Positions 50,801 to 62,924 of a stretch of 64,000 bases of DNA are shown here, piece by piece. The notes under the pieces are model-generated. The model saw only the letters and a list, made by a program, of their open reading frames with translations, was not told the origin of the DNA and did no database searches. Origin of the DNA: Phyllostachys edulis. Lineage: Eukaryota; Streptophyta; Magnoliopsida; Poales; Poaceae. The stretch is taken from NCBI GenBank assembly GCA_036346405.1, contig CM070563.1, positions 32,250,816-32,314,815 of the forward strand. The letters are read 5' to 3'. Position 1 is the first letter of the stretch. Each line of letters begins with the position of its first letter. The position numbers were made by a program, and so were the translations under genes.

Positions 50801-53800
50801 AAGGGGGTGGAAGAAATTTTGGGGCGATATCCTAATTTATTTTTACTCGCTAGATTTGACGACGCGATTTCTAACCTATTGATATGATTTATTGTTGGCG
50901 CCGGGATTAGTGGAATAATGCTCGGTGAGAGGGGTTTAGTCGTATCGTCTTTGCGCGTAGGATTATCGCCGCTCGTGTGTGTGTGCATGTAATGCTATAT
51001 ATATTGAGTCAGGTTGAATACCTGTTCAGGTGGAGGTTCGGGAACGGCGTCGTCCGCACATTACTCTGCTCCGCTTGATTAACAGGCAAGTGCATAGTAA
51101 GCGATAACCTATAAGTGCTAAAAAGAATGTGATGTTCGCGTTATATAATGATGTTCTCATAACGATGCTTATGTGATGATGCCTACGTGATAATATTTGT
51201 ATGGTGATGCTTCCTTGGAAATGTTTACATGATGTTGTATGATAATGGTTTCAATGTTAAATGTTGATGCTTACATGATAACGGGTTCCTGTTGAGGGCA
51301 ATGAAGATGGGACAAGGTGAGCAATGAAACTACCTTGTGAATGATGACAATGATGATTCATGTTAATGACAATGGATATGTGCATTTGCATCATGGCAGA
51401 ATGCATGAGCCAGGTCGGTGAGAAAGTCATGTAACTAATCCGGTGAGGTTGGTGGGAAAGTTACATGACTAGTCCGGTGTGCTCTAGATAAAGTCTTACA
51501 TCTGTAGGGACTGGATAAGTCCGACAATGTAAGGACCCCATCCTAACGAAGATGGGGGAAGAGTGTTTCATCGACGGGTGAACACTCCGCGATCTGCCAG
51601 ATATCGGTGATGAGATGCATATGAGCATGAGCATGATGGTGCATTCGCATGTATGGGCAATGCATTGATCTTTTGAGTATGTAGAATAATGATGTGTTGC
51701 ACTAATGGAAAGCTAGTGGTGGAATTAATGACATGCTTATGATTTTGTTGATTTGGTAGTGTTTATCGTCTCTATTATGTGCTTGCTGAGTCTTCGGACT
51801 CACCCTTACTTATCAATGTTTTTAGGTGAACGTTGCAAATAACATGCTTCGGGAAGGGAGATAGATCATCCACGTCACACGTAGTCTTGCAAACCTTACT
51901 CCCAAGATGTTTCACTTTTGTGATTGTAATATGGTTAATTGTTAAGTTGGTTGCGCTAAGTTTGTAATAATTCAAGTCTTTCTCCTTAAGAACTCCACTT
52001 TTGATGTAAGATGTTTAATCGTTAAATATGTTGCTAATATTTGTGTTATGTTATGTATGGTGGTAGCATTCGGACCCGTGGGGCGGGTCGGGTGTTACTG
52101 ATTGGTATCGAGCGAGCGTTAGGTCCATGGTGAAAAGAAATTGTATACCTAGGTTGGTTAATTACTAAAACTTGACCTAGACCAAATAATTAAATTAAAC
52201 TTGACACTCGGTGCCTGATGGGATGGGTTTTCGGTCAAGCGTTGCATCTATGTTTTACTTAGTATGTTGGTGATGTGCTATGTGTCGAGGTAATTGTCGT
52301 GAATTGATTGTGTGAATGTTTGGTTAACAGAAATGCCGAGGGGTAGAGGTAGAGGTCGCGGTCGCGGTCGTGGCCGTGGTCGTGCTCAAGCGGAGCCACC
52401 GCTTGAGGCTCAACAAGAAGCACCTGATGCAGAGGTTGTTTCCGCTGAGCAGTCTGTGGCTGGGAATCAGGCAAGGTCTTCGGCCTTGTTGCGAGAGTTC
52501 ATGGAAGAAGTCCGTGCGCTTCGTCAACAAGCACTGGCCGCCATGCTGCCTTGCTATGCAGATCTTGATACTGCTGTTCCAACCACATCAGGGGCAGGGA
52601 TGAGTCTTCGTGAGTGGTTGGCGTTACGTCTAGACACTTTCGATGGGGCGGGTACACCAGTCCAAGCTGCGGATTGGTTACGTTATATGGGAAGGCAGTT
52701 TGAAGCCTTAGAGATGAGCTCCCAGCTGAGAGTTCGCTATGTGGCATTTCAGTTGAAAGGTCAGGCGGACATCTGGTGGGAGGGAGTCCTTTCAGCTAGG
52801 ACCCCTGCCCAGGGTCCCGCTACTTGGGAGATCTTCGTCGAGCAGTTCAAGGCGAAGTACTACCCAGAATCATTTGTGGAAAGTATGGAGGTCGCCTTGT
52901 CGACCTTCGTGCAGGGGAAGAAGACCGTAGCTGAGTACGAAGCAGGGTTCAATGATTTGATCCGTTTCGTACCATCGGTTGCGATCAATGATTTAGAGAA
53001 GGCTAAAAGGTTTCGCCGAGGGCTCAACTCTGAGTTTCGGCATGTTATGGGAGCCACTGCGCCACGTGATTTTAGGTCAGTGGTAGAACAAGCCAGAGGG
53101 ATGGAGATGGAAATGCAACTCACTAAAGGTCTGCAACCCTCTGGTGGTCCAAGTGCTTCTGGTAGTGACCAGAAGAGGAGTTTTAGTGAGGAGGGTGGGT
53201 CATCTCAACGACCTACTCCCAAGAAGTCTAAGTGGGGCCAACGTCCCCCACAGACATCCAAGTCCAAATCTTCGAGGCCGTCCTCTGCGGCGCCCCGTAC
53301 GTCATCAGCGACCCCAGCCTATCGTCCTGTCCCAGGGCAGGGCATGATGTGTTTCAAGTGCGGTGGTGGGCACCGTCTTCTTGAATGTTCTGGGCGGGAG
53401 AGTGTAAACGGCTTTGTGGCGGTCGGGCCACATGGAGAAGGTTTGTCGTCAGAACCCCTCTAGTATCATCAAGTGGGAGCCGGCACCTATGTCATCGACA
53501 CATGCTACACCTCGGGGGTCTGTCCAGACGTTGGTGGCTGCCCCTACACCGCAGCCTCCTCTTTCTTGGACACCACCCGCCGGGTATTACTGGCACCCTA
53601 CACCAGTTTCTCCGGTTCAGCACACTGCACCGCCACTATTTCAGTTACCGTCTCAGCAGAGTGTCGGGGCTCCTGTTGCCCCGGCGCCACATGGAGTCTA
53701 TGCATTACCTGCCGCTGAGTCCGCGGGACGACCAGACGTGATGACAGGTACCCTGTTAGTAGATTCGTGTGACGCTTTTGTTCTTTTTGACACTGGTGCT

Positions 53801-56800
53801 ACCTATTCCTTTGTATCCATGAGTTCGCTAGGAAAGCAAAGTTGAGTATCTGCAGCAGATCTCGCGATCTATTATAGTTAGTTCTCGGGGGAATTATTGA
53901 TAGCTCCACGGTATGCCCTGGATGCGTGGTCACGTTAGATGGAGAGGATTTTGTTGCCAACCTAATGGTTATGCAGATAGAACCTTTTGATGTTATTCTT
54001 GGCATGGACTGGTTGCATTGCTACCGAGCTGTGATTTCACTACGGAGGACAATCACCTTGCAAGCTCCTTCCGGGGAGGAGATAACTTTTCAGGGGAATG
54101 CACCTTCGTGTTCTCTTTTTGTGTTGGCCAGCCTGTTTCCTGGCCGACGAATGGTGAAGTCTGGTACACTTCTAGCACTTGCGGAGAAGCCGAGCTCATC
54201 GTTGCGCATTGGGGATATTCCAGTGGTATGCGAGTATCCCGATGTATTTCCCGAAGAGCTTCCGGGTATGCCACCCGAAAGGGATGTGGAGTTTAGGATT
54301 GATCTTGTTCCTGGCACAAGACCCATTTCCTTATCCCCGTACCGGTTGGCACGGCCTTTCCAGGAAGAGTTGAAGAAACAATTGGATGATTTGTTGTCCA
54401 AGGGGCTGATTCGTCGTAGTGTGTCACCTTGGGGAGCCCCTGTTTTATTCACTGAGAAGAAGGATGGGAGTTGGCGCATGTGCGTCGACTATCGTGCTCT
54501 TAATCAGGCGACTATCAAGAATAAATACCCTTTGCCTCGTATCGAGGATTTGTTTGATCAATTGAAGGGAGCCAAGGTGTTCTCCAAGATTGATCTGCAA
54601 TCTGGGTATAATCAGATTCGAGTGCGGGAACAAGATATAGAAAAGACCGCTTTCTCTACAAGGTACGGGCACTATGAGTATAAGGTTATGTCCTTTGGAC
54701 TAACGAATGCCCCTGCTATCTTTATGGAGACGATGAACAGCATGCTGCATAAGTACCTGGATGACTTTGTGGTTGTGTTCATCGACGATATCTGATTTAT
54801 TCAAGGCGAGGGGAGAGCATGAGCGGCATTTGAGGCTCGTGCTTGAGACTCGAGGAGAATCAATTCTTTGCCAAGTTAAAGAAGTGCGAGTTTTGGATTT
54901 ACAAGTAGGCTTCTGGGTCATGTAATTAACCAGAGGGTATTTCAAGAGATCCATCAAGATTTCATCAGTAGTGAACCGGAAGAGGCCAACGAATGTCAAA
55001 GAAGTGAGAAGTTTTACGGGCTTAGCTGGTTATTACCGACGTTTAAGTAAAGACTTCTCGATTATTGCTAAGCCAATGTCTCGGCTCACATGGAAGGGCG
55101 TGAAATTCCAAAGTGGACCGATGATTGCGAGTCGCGCTTCGCACTTTGAAAGAAAAGTTAATTCTTGCCCTTGTTCTCATCCTCCCCGAGCGAGGCGGCG
55201 TTTCCTGATTTACTCGGGCGCCTCACGTGTGGAGTGCAGGTTGCGTGCTCATGCAAGACAACAAAGTAATTGCGTATGCCTCACGGCGATTGAAGAAGCA
55301 TGAGCGAACTACCCTACTCACGATTTAGAGTTAGCCGCGATGGTTTTTGCTCTAAAGATTTGGAGGCACTATTTGTATGGAGTCTTGTGATATCTTTATG
55401 ATCACAAGAGCCTCAAGTACATCTTTACACAGAAAGAGTTGAATTTGAGGCAAAGAAGGTGGCTGGAATTGATCAAAGACTATGATCTCACTATCCAGTA
55501 CCATCCGGGCAAAGCGAATGTGGTTGCAGATGCCCTTAGTCGCAAGGAGACACCCTCCACTCTAGGTCATCTTATTGTCGACTTGATCGAATGGAAATAT
55601 CCTATTGTTATCTTTGATGCGGCACCGGTGAGACGCAATTCTTCTTTGGAAATGGCGATTCCGGAGCGAGTGAGAGAAGCACAACAACATGATCGGTTGC
55701 TTCAACAAGTGAGGAAGCGCCTTGATGAAGGGAAAAAGGGGGACTTTAGTCTTGACGAGTCGGGCGCATTGCGGTTTAAGGGCCGCCTTTGCGTGCCACA
55801 AAAGGCTCGGGTCAAGGACGATATAATGAGAGAGGCACATCGTACCCTTACACAGTACATCCTGGAGAGACCAAGATGTATCGAGTTTGAAAAAGAGTTT
55901 ACGGTGGAAGAGAATGAAGGTGGATGTCGCTCGATATGTGGCATCTTGCGGGTTTGCGGCGGTGAAGGTGAGCATAAGCGTCCGGCCGGGCTATTGCGAC
56001 CTTTGGATGTTCTCGATGGCCATGGGATGATATTACCATGGATTTAGTAGTCGACTTACCTCGTACTCCAGCGAGGTAAGGACGTAATTTGGGTAGTGGT
56101 GGATCGATTTAGTAAATCCGCGCACTTCATCCCTATTCGCACGACGAATTCGGCAAGTGACTTGGCACCCATTTATATGCGTGAGATAGTAAGATTGCAT
56201 GGAGTGCCCAAGACGATAGTTTCTGACAGAGATGCCAAGTTTGTCTCCATGTTTTGGAAGAGTTTGCGGGGCGACTGCTTGAGTGCAAGCTTACAGCTTT
56301 AGTACCGCTTTCCACTCACAAGCAGATGGGCGATCGAACGCACCATTCAAACACTAGAGGACATCTTTGAGGTCTGTGTTACATCTGGAAAGGTAGCTGG
56401 GAGGATCATTTGGCACTCGTAGAGTTTGCCTACAACAACGACTACCACTCCGGTGTTCGGGCAAAGACCATTCGAGGTTACATGCGGACGGAAATGTAGA
56501 TCGCCACTTTGTTGGGATGTCAGTGGCGAGAAGGTGTTTTGGGTCGGATTGGGTCCAACAAACGATTAAACGAGTAGCGGAGATTAGACAGACCTGTTAG
56601 GCGCCCTGAGTAGGCGTAAAAGCTATGCAAATGTGAGGAGGCGCGACTTAGAGTTCGAAGTGGGGATCGGTGCTCTGAGTGTCTCCCACTAAAGGAGTTG
56701 TGCGATTTGGTACCAAAGGAAGCTTAGCTCATGGTACATCGGGCCATTCCGATTCAGCACGAATTGGAAAGTTGGCATATCGTTTGGACCTTCCCGAATC

Positions 56801-59800
56801 CATGCGAGGAGTGCATAATGTGTTTCATGTTTCTATGTTGAGAAAGTATTTAAGGGATCCGGAGCATGAGATTGTGCTAGAACCGTTGTCCCTTAGCAAA
56901 ACCTCACCTTCGAGTCCGTCCCGCCTCGGATTCGGAGGAATCGAGAGAAGGTGTTGAGGCACAAATCGATAAAGTATGTTAAGGTGCTCTGAGTCGCATC
57001 AAACCGAGCGAGAAGCGACTTGGGAATTGGAGTCTCGCATGCGCGAGAGTACCAGAGTTGTTCTCTGGGTATGAGTTAGAGTTATTATCTATCTACAGTT
57101 GTTTCATTTTGTTCTTTCGTGTGGATTGTTGGACGCCAGAATTCGGGGTCGAATTCTGTTAAGGGGGGTGGAATGTAATACCAGTAAAAAAAAATGCACT
57201 TTACCATTTTACCTCCCCCCACAGTAGGAGATAGAGAGAGAAAGGTAGAGAGAGAGTGGTAGAGAGAGAGAGGTAGAGAGAGACAGAGGTAGAGAGAGAG
57301 AGAGAGAGAGAGAGAGGAGGATAAGAACCAAACCAAGACCTCATTTGCTCATCCCATTTCTCCCCACCGGCCAACCGAGAGGAGGCAAGGCGGCAACCAC
57401 TTAAAGCTTCGACGGCGACGTTCAACCCAAAATCGGCCGAACCAAGTAGGTCTCTCCATCCCTCCATCTCATCTATTGGACGACACTACTAGCAAACGTG
57501 GAACAAGGGAGGGAGGGGTAAGAGAGGCATACAGGCGAGCACCGAGGCGGAAGACACAACAACACGCTGGGGAGGCGCCGTGACCGGGGCGAAGTCGAGG
57601 GAGAGGCGGCCGGCGGCCGGAGGCCAAGCTTGCCGAATAACGCGAGGGCGTGGGGAGGAGCCGAGGGCGGGTGGGCACCGGCCCTAGCGATTTGAGCAAT
57701 GAGCCGAAAGGGTGCAAGGCCGGGAGCTAGCAGTGGTGGATTGACCTGAGGAAAGCGGAGGCGCCATCTTGCCAAGCGTCGCCAAGGAAGCCCGTGAGGA
57801 GAGGAGAAAAGGAGATGAGGATTTGGGGCATGGGAGGCTTCAGGGGTAAAAAGGGGAGGAAAGGAAAAAAAAAGAGAAAAAGAAAAGGGGAGGAGGAAAG
57901 AAAGAGAGAAAAGTAAGGGGGTGGAAGAAATTTTGGGGCGATATCCTAATTTATTTTTACTCGCTAGATTTGACGACGCGATTTCTAACCTATTGATATG
58001 ATTTATTGTTGGCGCCGGGCGATTTCTAACCTATTGATATGATTTATTGTTGGCGCCGGGATTAGTGGAATAATGCTCGGTGAGAGGGGTTTAGTCGTAT
58101 CGTCTTTGCGCGTAGGATTATCGCCGCTCGTGTGTGTGTGCATGTAATGCTATATATATTGAGTCAGGTTGAATACCTGTTCAGGTGGAGGTTCGGGCGG
58201 CGTCGTCGTCAAGACGTTACTCTGCTCCGCTTGATTAACGAGCAAGTGCATAGTGTTTATAACCTATAAGTGCTAAAAAGAATGTGATGTTAGCGTTATA
58301 TAATGATGTTCTCATAACGATGCTTATGTGATGATGATCCTCGTGATAATATTTGTATGGTGATGCTTCCTTGGAAATGTTTACATGATGTTGTATGATA
58401 ATGGTTTCAATGTTAAATGTTGATGCTTACATGATAACGGGTTCCTGTTGAGGGCAATGAAGATGGGACAAGGTGAGCAATGAAACTACCTTGTGAATGA
58501 TGACAATGATGATTCATGTTAATGACAATGGATATGTGCATTTGCATCATGGCAGAATGCATGAGCCAGGTCGGTGAGAAAGTCATGTAACTAATCCGGT
58601 GAGGTCGGTGAGAAAGTTACATGACTAGTCCGGTGTGCTCTAGATAAAGTCTTACATCTGTAGGGACTGGATAAGTCCGACAATGTAAGGACCCCATCCT
58701 AACGAAGATGGGGGGAAGAGTGTTTCATCGACGGGTGAACACTCCGCGGTACTGGTATCAGCTGATGAGATGCATATGAGCATGAGCATGATGGTGCATT
58801 CGCATGTATGGGCAATGCATTGATCTTTTGAGTATGTAGAATAATGATGTGTTGCACTAATGGAAAGCTAGTGGTGGAATTAATGACATGCTTATGATTT
58901 TGTTGATTTGGTAGTGTTTATCGTCTCTATTATGTGCTTGCTGAGTCTTCGGACTCACCCTTACTTATCAATGTTTTTAGGTGAACGTTGCAAATAACAT
59001 GCTTCGGGAAGGGAGATAGATCATCCACGTCACACGTAGTCTTGCAAACCTTACTCCCAAGATGTTTCACTTTTGTGATTGTAATATGGTTAATTGTTAA
59101 GTTGGTTGCGCTAAGTTTGTAATAATTCAAGTCTTTCTCCTTAAGAACTCCACTTTTGATGTAAGATGTTTAATCGTTAAATATGTTGCGCAATATTTGT
59201 GTTATGTTATGTATGGTGGTAGCATTCGGACCCGGGCGGGTCGGGTGTTACAGGCGCATCCTCTCTCCTCCCGGATCCAGTAAGACGGGCCTCCTCTGCT
59301 CGCCTCCCCCCCAGATCTCGCACTCCGGCGTGGCGGCAACAAGCGACGACGGCGGCAACAAGCGGAGGCGGCACGCCTTAGCCTCCGGCGGCGCCTTAGG
59401 AGCTGCGACGGCGGTGCTGCGGACGAAGCGCGGCAGCGACGAATGCATTGGCGCAAGTCGAGTCGCCAGATCCAGTCGTTTCTTCGCCGCCGACTTGTCG
59501 ACTAGTCGACGACTTAATAACCATGCATATTATCTACCCCAAACATATTATATTGGCCTTTGGCCCATTGGAATAGACAAGAGTTCTCATTCCAACATAC
59601 ACCATATATTTTTCTTTCACATAAGCATAGGTTACATTTTCCCAGGTTATTTTTTTTATTTTGTTCATTAAGTAGCCATCCAATTAAAACATCCAATAGT
59701 TTCAGTCTCAACCAATAATATATATATCCAGGCTATGTTCTCAGCTTCTAACACCTAAATAGTATGTACAAACTTGAAAGAGCACGTCAGCATGGTTAGT

Positions 59801-62800
59801 AAAGTTTATATCTCAAAAGACTTATGGTTGTCTTTGGTAACTGCTGAGTTTATGTGAGTATTTTGACACTGCAATATAAAAGTTGAAGATACACAAAGAG
59901 TTGCATGAAAACTTATTCATTAAATAACTGCAAACTGACCACAACGATTACAAAAGCCACTCTCGAGAAGCTGCTTCCAAGCTTCGAGACAATCTGCCCA
60001 GAGAACTCCCCTCTCTTCATAAAGCAGAGAATCAGCACAAAAATCCCCACCAACCACTGCATTATAAGCTGACCCAAGGTGTACAAATCATGGAGACCTG
60101 TCAATTATCAACTAGAATGAAAAGGACATGGAACAGCAATGCTAACTACATGCATTGCCTACTGGATTGCAGATTTTACTGCTACTGCTTGAGTATAAAT
60201 GCATAGACACAAGGAACACTACATGGAGACATGGAGTAATTGACCCCAATGCTCATCAAAGTTTGCATAATGGTTTGAAGTTACCAAGAGAACTGCTGAA
60301 GCCATAAGAATGAAGAATCTTTTGTAGTTTCTTTTCCCTATGCAGTTGTTGAGCCACTACATGACAAACCAATACAGAAAGAAAGCTAAGAATAGCTTTT
60401 CTTAAAAGGAGAGACAATTTATAAAATTAACATTAGGGGAAAAAGAAAGAAAACATACTCTGCAATGATGATCAAAACTATCAACACACTTGTCACAAAC
60501 CCTGCAGTGCTTACTGTGCTGCAGCACCTACATAATAGACGTACAATTTTTACTCACACCACACAAAACTGTCCACATGAGAATATTATGTGGGTTTTAG
60601 AAGATATGGCATCTTGTTTTGTTGAAGATATGTTATCTTTCATGCATTCACAAAATGATTCCTGCAGCATTAAAACATCTTTTCTAGATTTAATTAATAT
60701 TTATAGCTAGAGTGAAGCAAAACTCAATCAAAGAACAATTTCAGATAATGTTTGCCAATATATGATGACAATATGACATTCAGGCAATCATTTGCGATTT
60801 TCAATGAAACAATGAGTTAAACCTGAACTGCACTTTACATTTGTAGCTCCTGTGTTTCTGATGTCAACTTAATCATGGCCAAATAGCTTAACTAAATAGC
60901 TGACAACTGCACAGTTGAGTAGTTTAAGAGGAAAGTTTTTTTGAGTATATTACCATCTTTCCTCAATAGCTTAAGCTTTTGAGTGAAATGGTTGGTGCAT
61001 GAAACATGTTATCAGAGCCAAAGATCCTAAGTTCGAGATCTGGTTGGCATGATTGTAAGGGAAACCCAATTGCAGCCACACACTTTAAGTCCACGTCATA
61101 GGCCTTATGGAGCCTAGACGTGAGGAATGTTGGAGTATGAGTATATTTGCCCACATTTCTTTAACAGCTTAAGCTTGTGGGTAAACTGGTTGGTGCATCA
61201 AACTCAACAGTTTTAATGCACAAGTTCCAACACTAAACTACTTTAGTAACAGTGTGAATTAAGAGCATATACAAAGTTCAATTTAGGGTGACATCAGCTG
61301 GTAAGTGGTAACATACCTCTACTTCACATAAGCTACAGAAAAACATGCCTTCTTCACTCATGTGTTGTTCTGAAGATCGATCATTTGAGTGGAAGCATCT
61401 TTTGCATAAGCAAGAAAACGGGGTGCATATCAAGCAAAGAACTCCGGAAAATGCAGGCTGAGAAAATGAATCCTTTCCTTCAAAAATATTGCCTAGCTTC
61501 TCACTGTTATTAATAGCACTGCAACCATCGTTCATTGACTTTCCTCCTGGGTATAATTCACAATCTGAATTTGCTTGTGATTGTTTTCCATCTCTGTGTA
61601 ATTTTGGGTGTTTCTTTGATTTAAAAATGCCTGGATCACCAGGATCTGTCGCAGCGCACCATATGTATAACATGACAACACACGTAATCTGCAAAAAAGA
61701 GATTGTCTGTTATTCAACAAAGAATTGTTTTATGAATGACCACAAACAGAAGCTGATAGGATAAAAAAGGCCTTATCTCAATGTGTTGTTGCTTTTAAGC
61801 ATACAATATCAAGTGGATTGATAAATGATGCAGAAGTAAAGATAGGAAGTTTATATTTTGACTCCTATAATCATTTGATCAAAATGCAGAATTTACACAA
61901 CCCTATGGAATTTTTATCACCAGAACAAGGAAATTTAACATTATCCTAATTAAGCTGTCGATCCTCAACAGTGTTCACAGTGGATTCATCCAATTCAATG
62001 TCGAAAGACTTATTTTCTTAGTTTCTAACAATCCCTGCCACAGCACATAAAGGATAGGAATCATTGCATCATAAGCATTGAGTGCTCCAGACTAACAAAA
62101 GAAATTGATACAATTCTTCTGCCATGTAAATAGCATTGGTAAAACATAGGCACATTATAGTTATCACTAGTGCCATCAGAGATTAAGTTTCATCATGACA
62201 TGTTGTTATGGTTTATAGAAAATAGAAATAATTCTTTTACAGGAATTAAAATGATTCCAGGAAAGAAAACTCTTCTTGAAATCCTAAAGAAGGGGCTCGT
62301 CATTTTCTTCTCTTATTTGGTTCGGAAGGCTATAACATTGCATGACAATTCCAAGAAAACAAGATTCTGCAATTAATTCCATGGTGGTACCATCAATACC
62401 ATATTATACTGACCTAAACTACACTGATAGGATAAAAATGAACATTCATTACTCAGTATAATCTGAAGCACAAACTGTTCTGTTATTTATCCTTTACTTT
62501 TCTATGCTATAAATCTTACCTAATATATTCCTCTTAAGTATTCTCCACAAGCTACACTAACCAAAACACAGAAGGAAACAGTGCAAAAGAGAGAGCCCCC
62601 AAAAAAGCAAATGCAGATCTAACCACCATGAAGGATTACACAGGAGGGTTTAAATAAAAGGGGGCGAAGATGCAGCAACTCACCAATGGAGTATAAACAC
62701 CCATGACCACATACTGGAACACACTCCTCCCCACAAATGGCACAAAGAAGACATAGAAGGCAAAACCCAGTGCCAAGAAAACTGCTATTGCCACCACCTG

Positions 62801-62924
62801 CACTTGGACACATCAACAAGAAAGCAATACACATTAACAACAGTAAGGAAAACACCAAGAAAAGGCAGACCAAGAAGTGGACCTGGAGAGGATGGTAAGG
62901 TAGCTGCCACCCATGCTTCCTCAT
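47888..62924 (-). CDS. DHHC protein S-acyltransferase (nine exons, ~595 aa)
   Basis: The enzyme attaches palmitate to cysteines of target proteins at membranes. The exons are 62924-62883, 62797-62684, 61688-61317, 60527-60459, 60356-60285, 60068-59940, 49948-49868, 49314-49129 and 48610-47888. All are GT-AG and in one frame, giving about 595 residues. It starts MRKHGWQLPYHPLQ, as plant family members do. Two membrane spans follow (exons 2-3). Then come the Cys-rich domain HSKHCRVCDKCVDSFDHHCR with the catalytic DHHC in exon 4 and WLNNCIGKRNY in exon 5. Two more spans follow (exons 5-7), then STYDYIIALREQE. The long Ser-rich cytosolic tail (exon 9) includes VKISPWTLARLN and HRSSNWANVIL. Intron 3 has a TRIM-like element, and intron 6 is about 10 kb because of nested insertions. 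No coding damage is seen. Confidence 0.96.
50413..52098 (+). repeat. 5' LTR of the intron-6 Gypsy element
   Basis: Starts tgtctaccaaaaaa and ends gggtcgggtgttac, with a (GA)n tract at about 50465-50550. Compared with the 3' LTR it lacks about 390 bp near 50600-50640, present as about 57380-57770 in the other copy. Confidence 0.85.
52103..52113 (+). promoter_or_regulatory. Primer-binding site with one base missing
   Basis: tggtatcgagc, against tggtatcagagc in the other elements of this window. The A of CAG is absent. Confidence 0.75.
52333..53463 (+). pseudogene. Gypsy gag with Arg-Gly-rich start
   Basis: This intact open stretch of 376 codons begins MPRGRGRGRGRGRG, an RGG-like basic head. 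The retrotransposon gag domain follows: WLRYMGRQFEALEMSSQLRV, QLKGQADIWWEG, WEIFVEQFKAKYYPE and FRRGLNSEFRHV. The knuckle CFKCGGGHRLLEC is one residue short of CX2CX4HX4C. A second knuckle-like stretch (SGHMEKVC) continues in another frame from about 53414, so the frame shifts there. The upstream in-frame ATG at 52312 is less likely as the start because the basic head normally begins the protein. Confidence 0.82.
53464..54040 (+). pseudogene. Gypsy protease, split by a frameshift
   Basis: A Pro-rich linker is followed by GTLLVDSCDAFVLFDTGATY near 53740-53805 with the active-site DTGA. After a break near 53843-53925 the C-terminal half reads LMVMQIEPFDVILGMDWL. The retropepsin would process the polyprotein. 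Confidence 0.8.
54041..54795 (+). pseudogene. Gypsy reverse transcriptase core
   Basis: An open frame reads VFPEELPGMPPERDVEFRID, then RLARPFQEELKKQLDDLLSK, SPWGAPVLF, KKDGSWRMCVDYRALN, KYPLPRIEDLFDQL, FSKIDLQSGYNQIR and FGLTNAPAIF. It ends with the catalytic FIDDI at about 54780-54795, next to a TGA caused by a one-base loss. It continues the protease frame of 53926. Confidence 0.88.
54796..57060 (+). pseudogene. Gypsy RNase H, integrase and chromodomain remnants
   Basis: Frames change often. Readable parts are VNRKRPTNVKEVRSFTGLAG-like sequence near 54975, RQRRWLELIKDYDLTIQYHP and VVADALSRK near 55450-55550, integrase VDRFSKSAHFIPI, IVRLHGVPKTIVSDRDAKF near 56100-56250 and RLDLPESMRGVHNVFHVSML near 56785-56845. 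EREATWELESRMRE lies at about 57012-57053. The last piece is the end of a chromodomain, which in chromoviruses directs insertion to marked chromatin. Confidence 0.8.
57161..57173 (+). promoter_or_regulatory. Polypurine tract of the intron-6 Gypsy element
   Basis: aaggggggtggaa, ending at the first base of the 3' LTR. Confidence 0.8.
57174..59252 (+). repeat. 3' LTR of the intron-6 Gypsy element
   Basis: Starts tgtaatacc, contains the (GA)n tract at about 57232-57316 and ends gggtgttaca. A roughly 42-bp stretch beginning gatttctaacctattg is present twice in a row at about 57980-58060, and once in the 5' LTR. Confidence 0.88.
60935..61209 (+). mobile_element. TRIM-like miniature LTR element in intron 3
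   Basis: Two direct repeats of about 70-80 bp share tgagtatatt...agcttaagctt...gtggttggtgcat-like sequence (60940-61007 and 61128-61209). Directly after the left one is tgttatcagagcc, close to the tRNA-Met primer site tggtatcagagcc. The internal part is only about 110 bp with no coding sequence. This is the layout of terminal-repeat retrotransposons in miniature. Confidence 0.65.

Larger units (their letters stand above)
50413..59252 (+). mobile_element. Tekay/Del-like Gypsy chromovirus in intron 6
   Basis: The LTRs are at 50413-52098 and 57174-59252. The left flank is ggcac and the right flank is ggcgc, a one-mismatch 5-bp duplication. The order gag, protease, reverse transcriptase, RNase H, integrase and a C-terminal chromodomain trace is that of Gypsy chromoviruses, with the RT sequence closest in style to Tekay/Del. 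It lies opposite to the host gene's direction. Multiple frameshifts follow the RT active site. It is the same family as the solo LTR at 4394-6636. Confidence 0.9.
50085..59523. mobile_element. GC-rich DNA transposon in intron 6, split by a Gypsy element
   Basis: The 11-bp sequence tgcatattatc occurs at 50074-50084 and 59524-59534, as an exact target duplication would. Just inside are inverted ends: ttattaagtcg near 50089 and cgacttaataa near 59512. Next to these are clusters of the palindrome gactagtcgactagtcg. Without the Gypsy insert (50413-59252) the element is about 600 bp. Its core is GC-rich and gene-like (pyrimidine-rich then ggcggcaac-rich), perhaps a captured first exon. A long duplication favours a Mutator-like origin and the poor ends leave hAT possible. 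It has no transposase. Confidence 0.65.

Noticed and set aside
50138..50988. Minus-strand Ser/Leu-rich open frames
   Set aside because: They come from the GA/CT microsatellite and purine-rich LTR sequence, repeated at 57085-57775.
59202..59456. Arg-rich open frames on the minus strand
   Set aside because: They span the border of the Gypsy LTR and the GC-rich transposon core, so they are composite by insertion.
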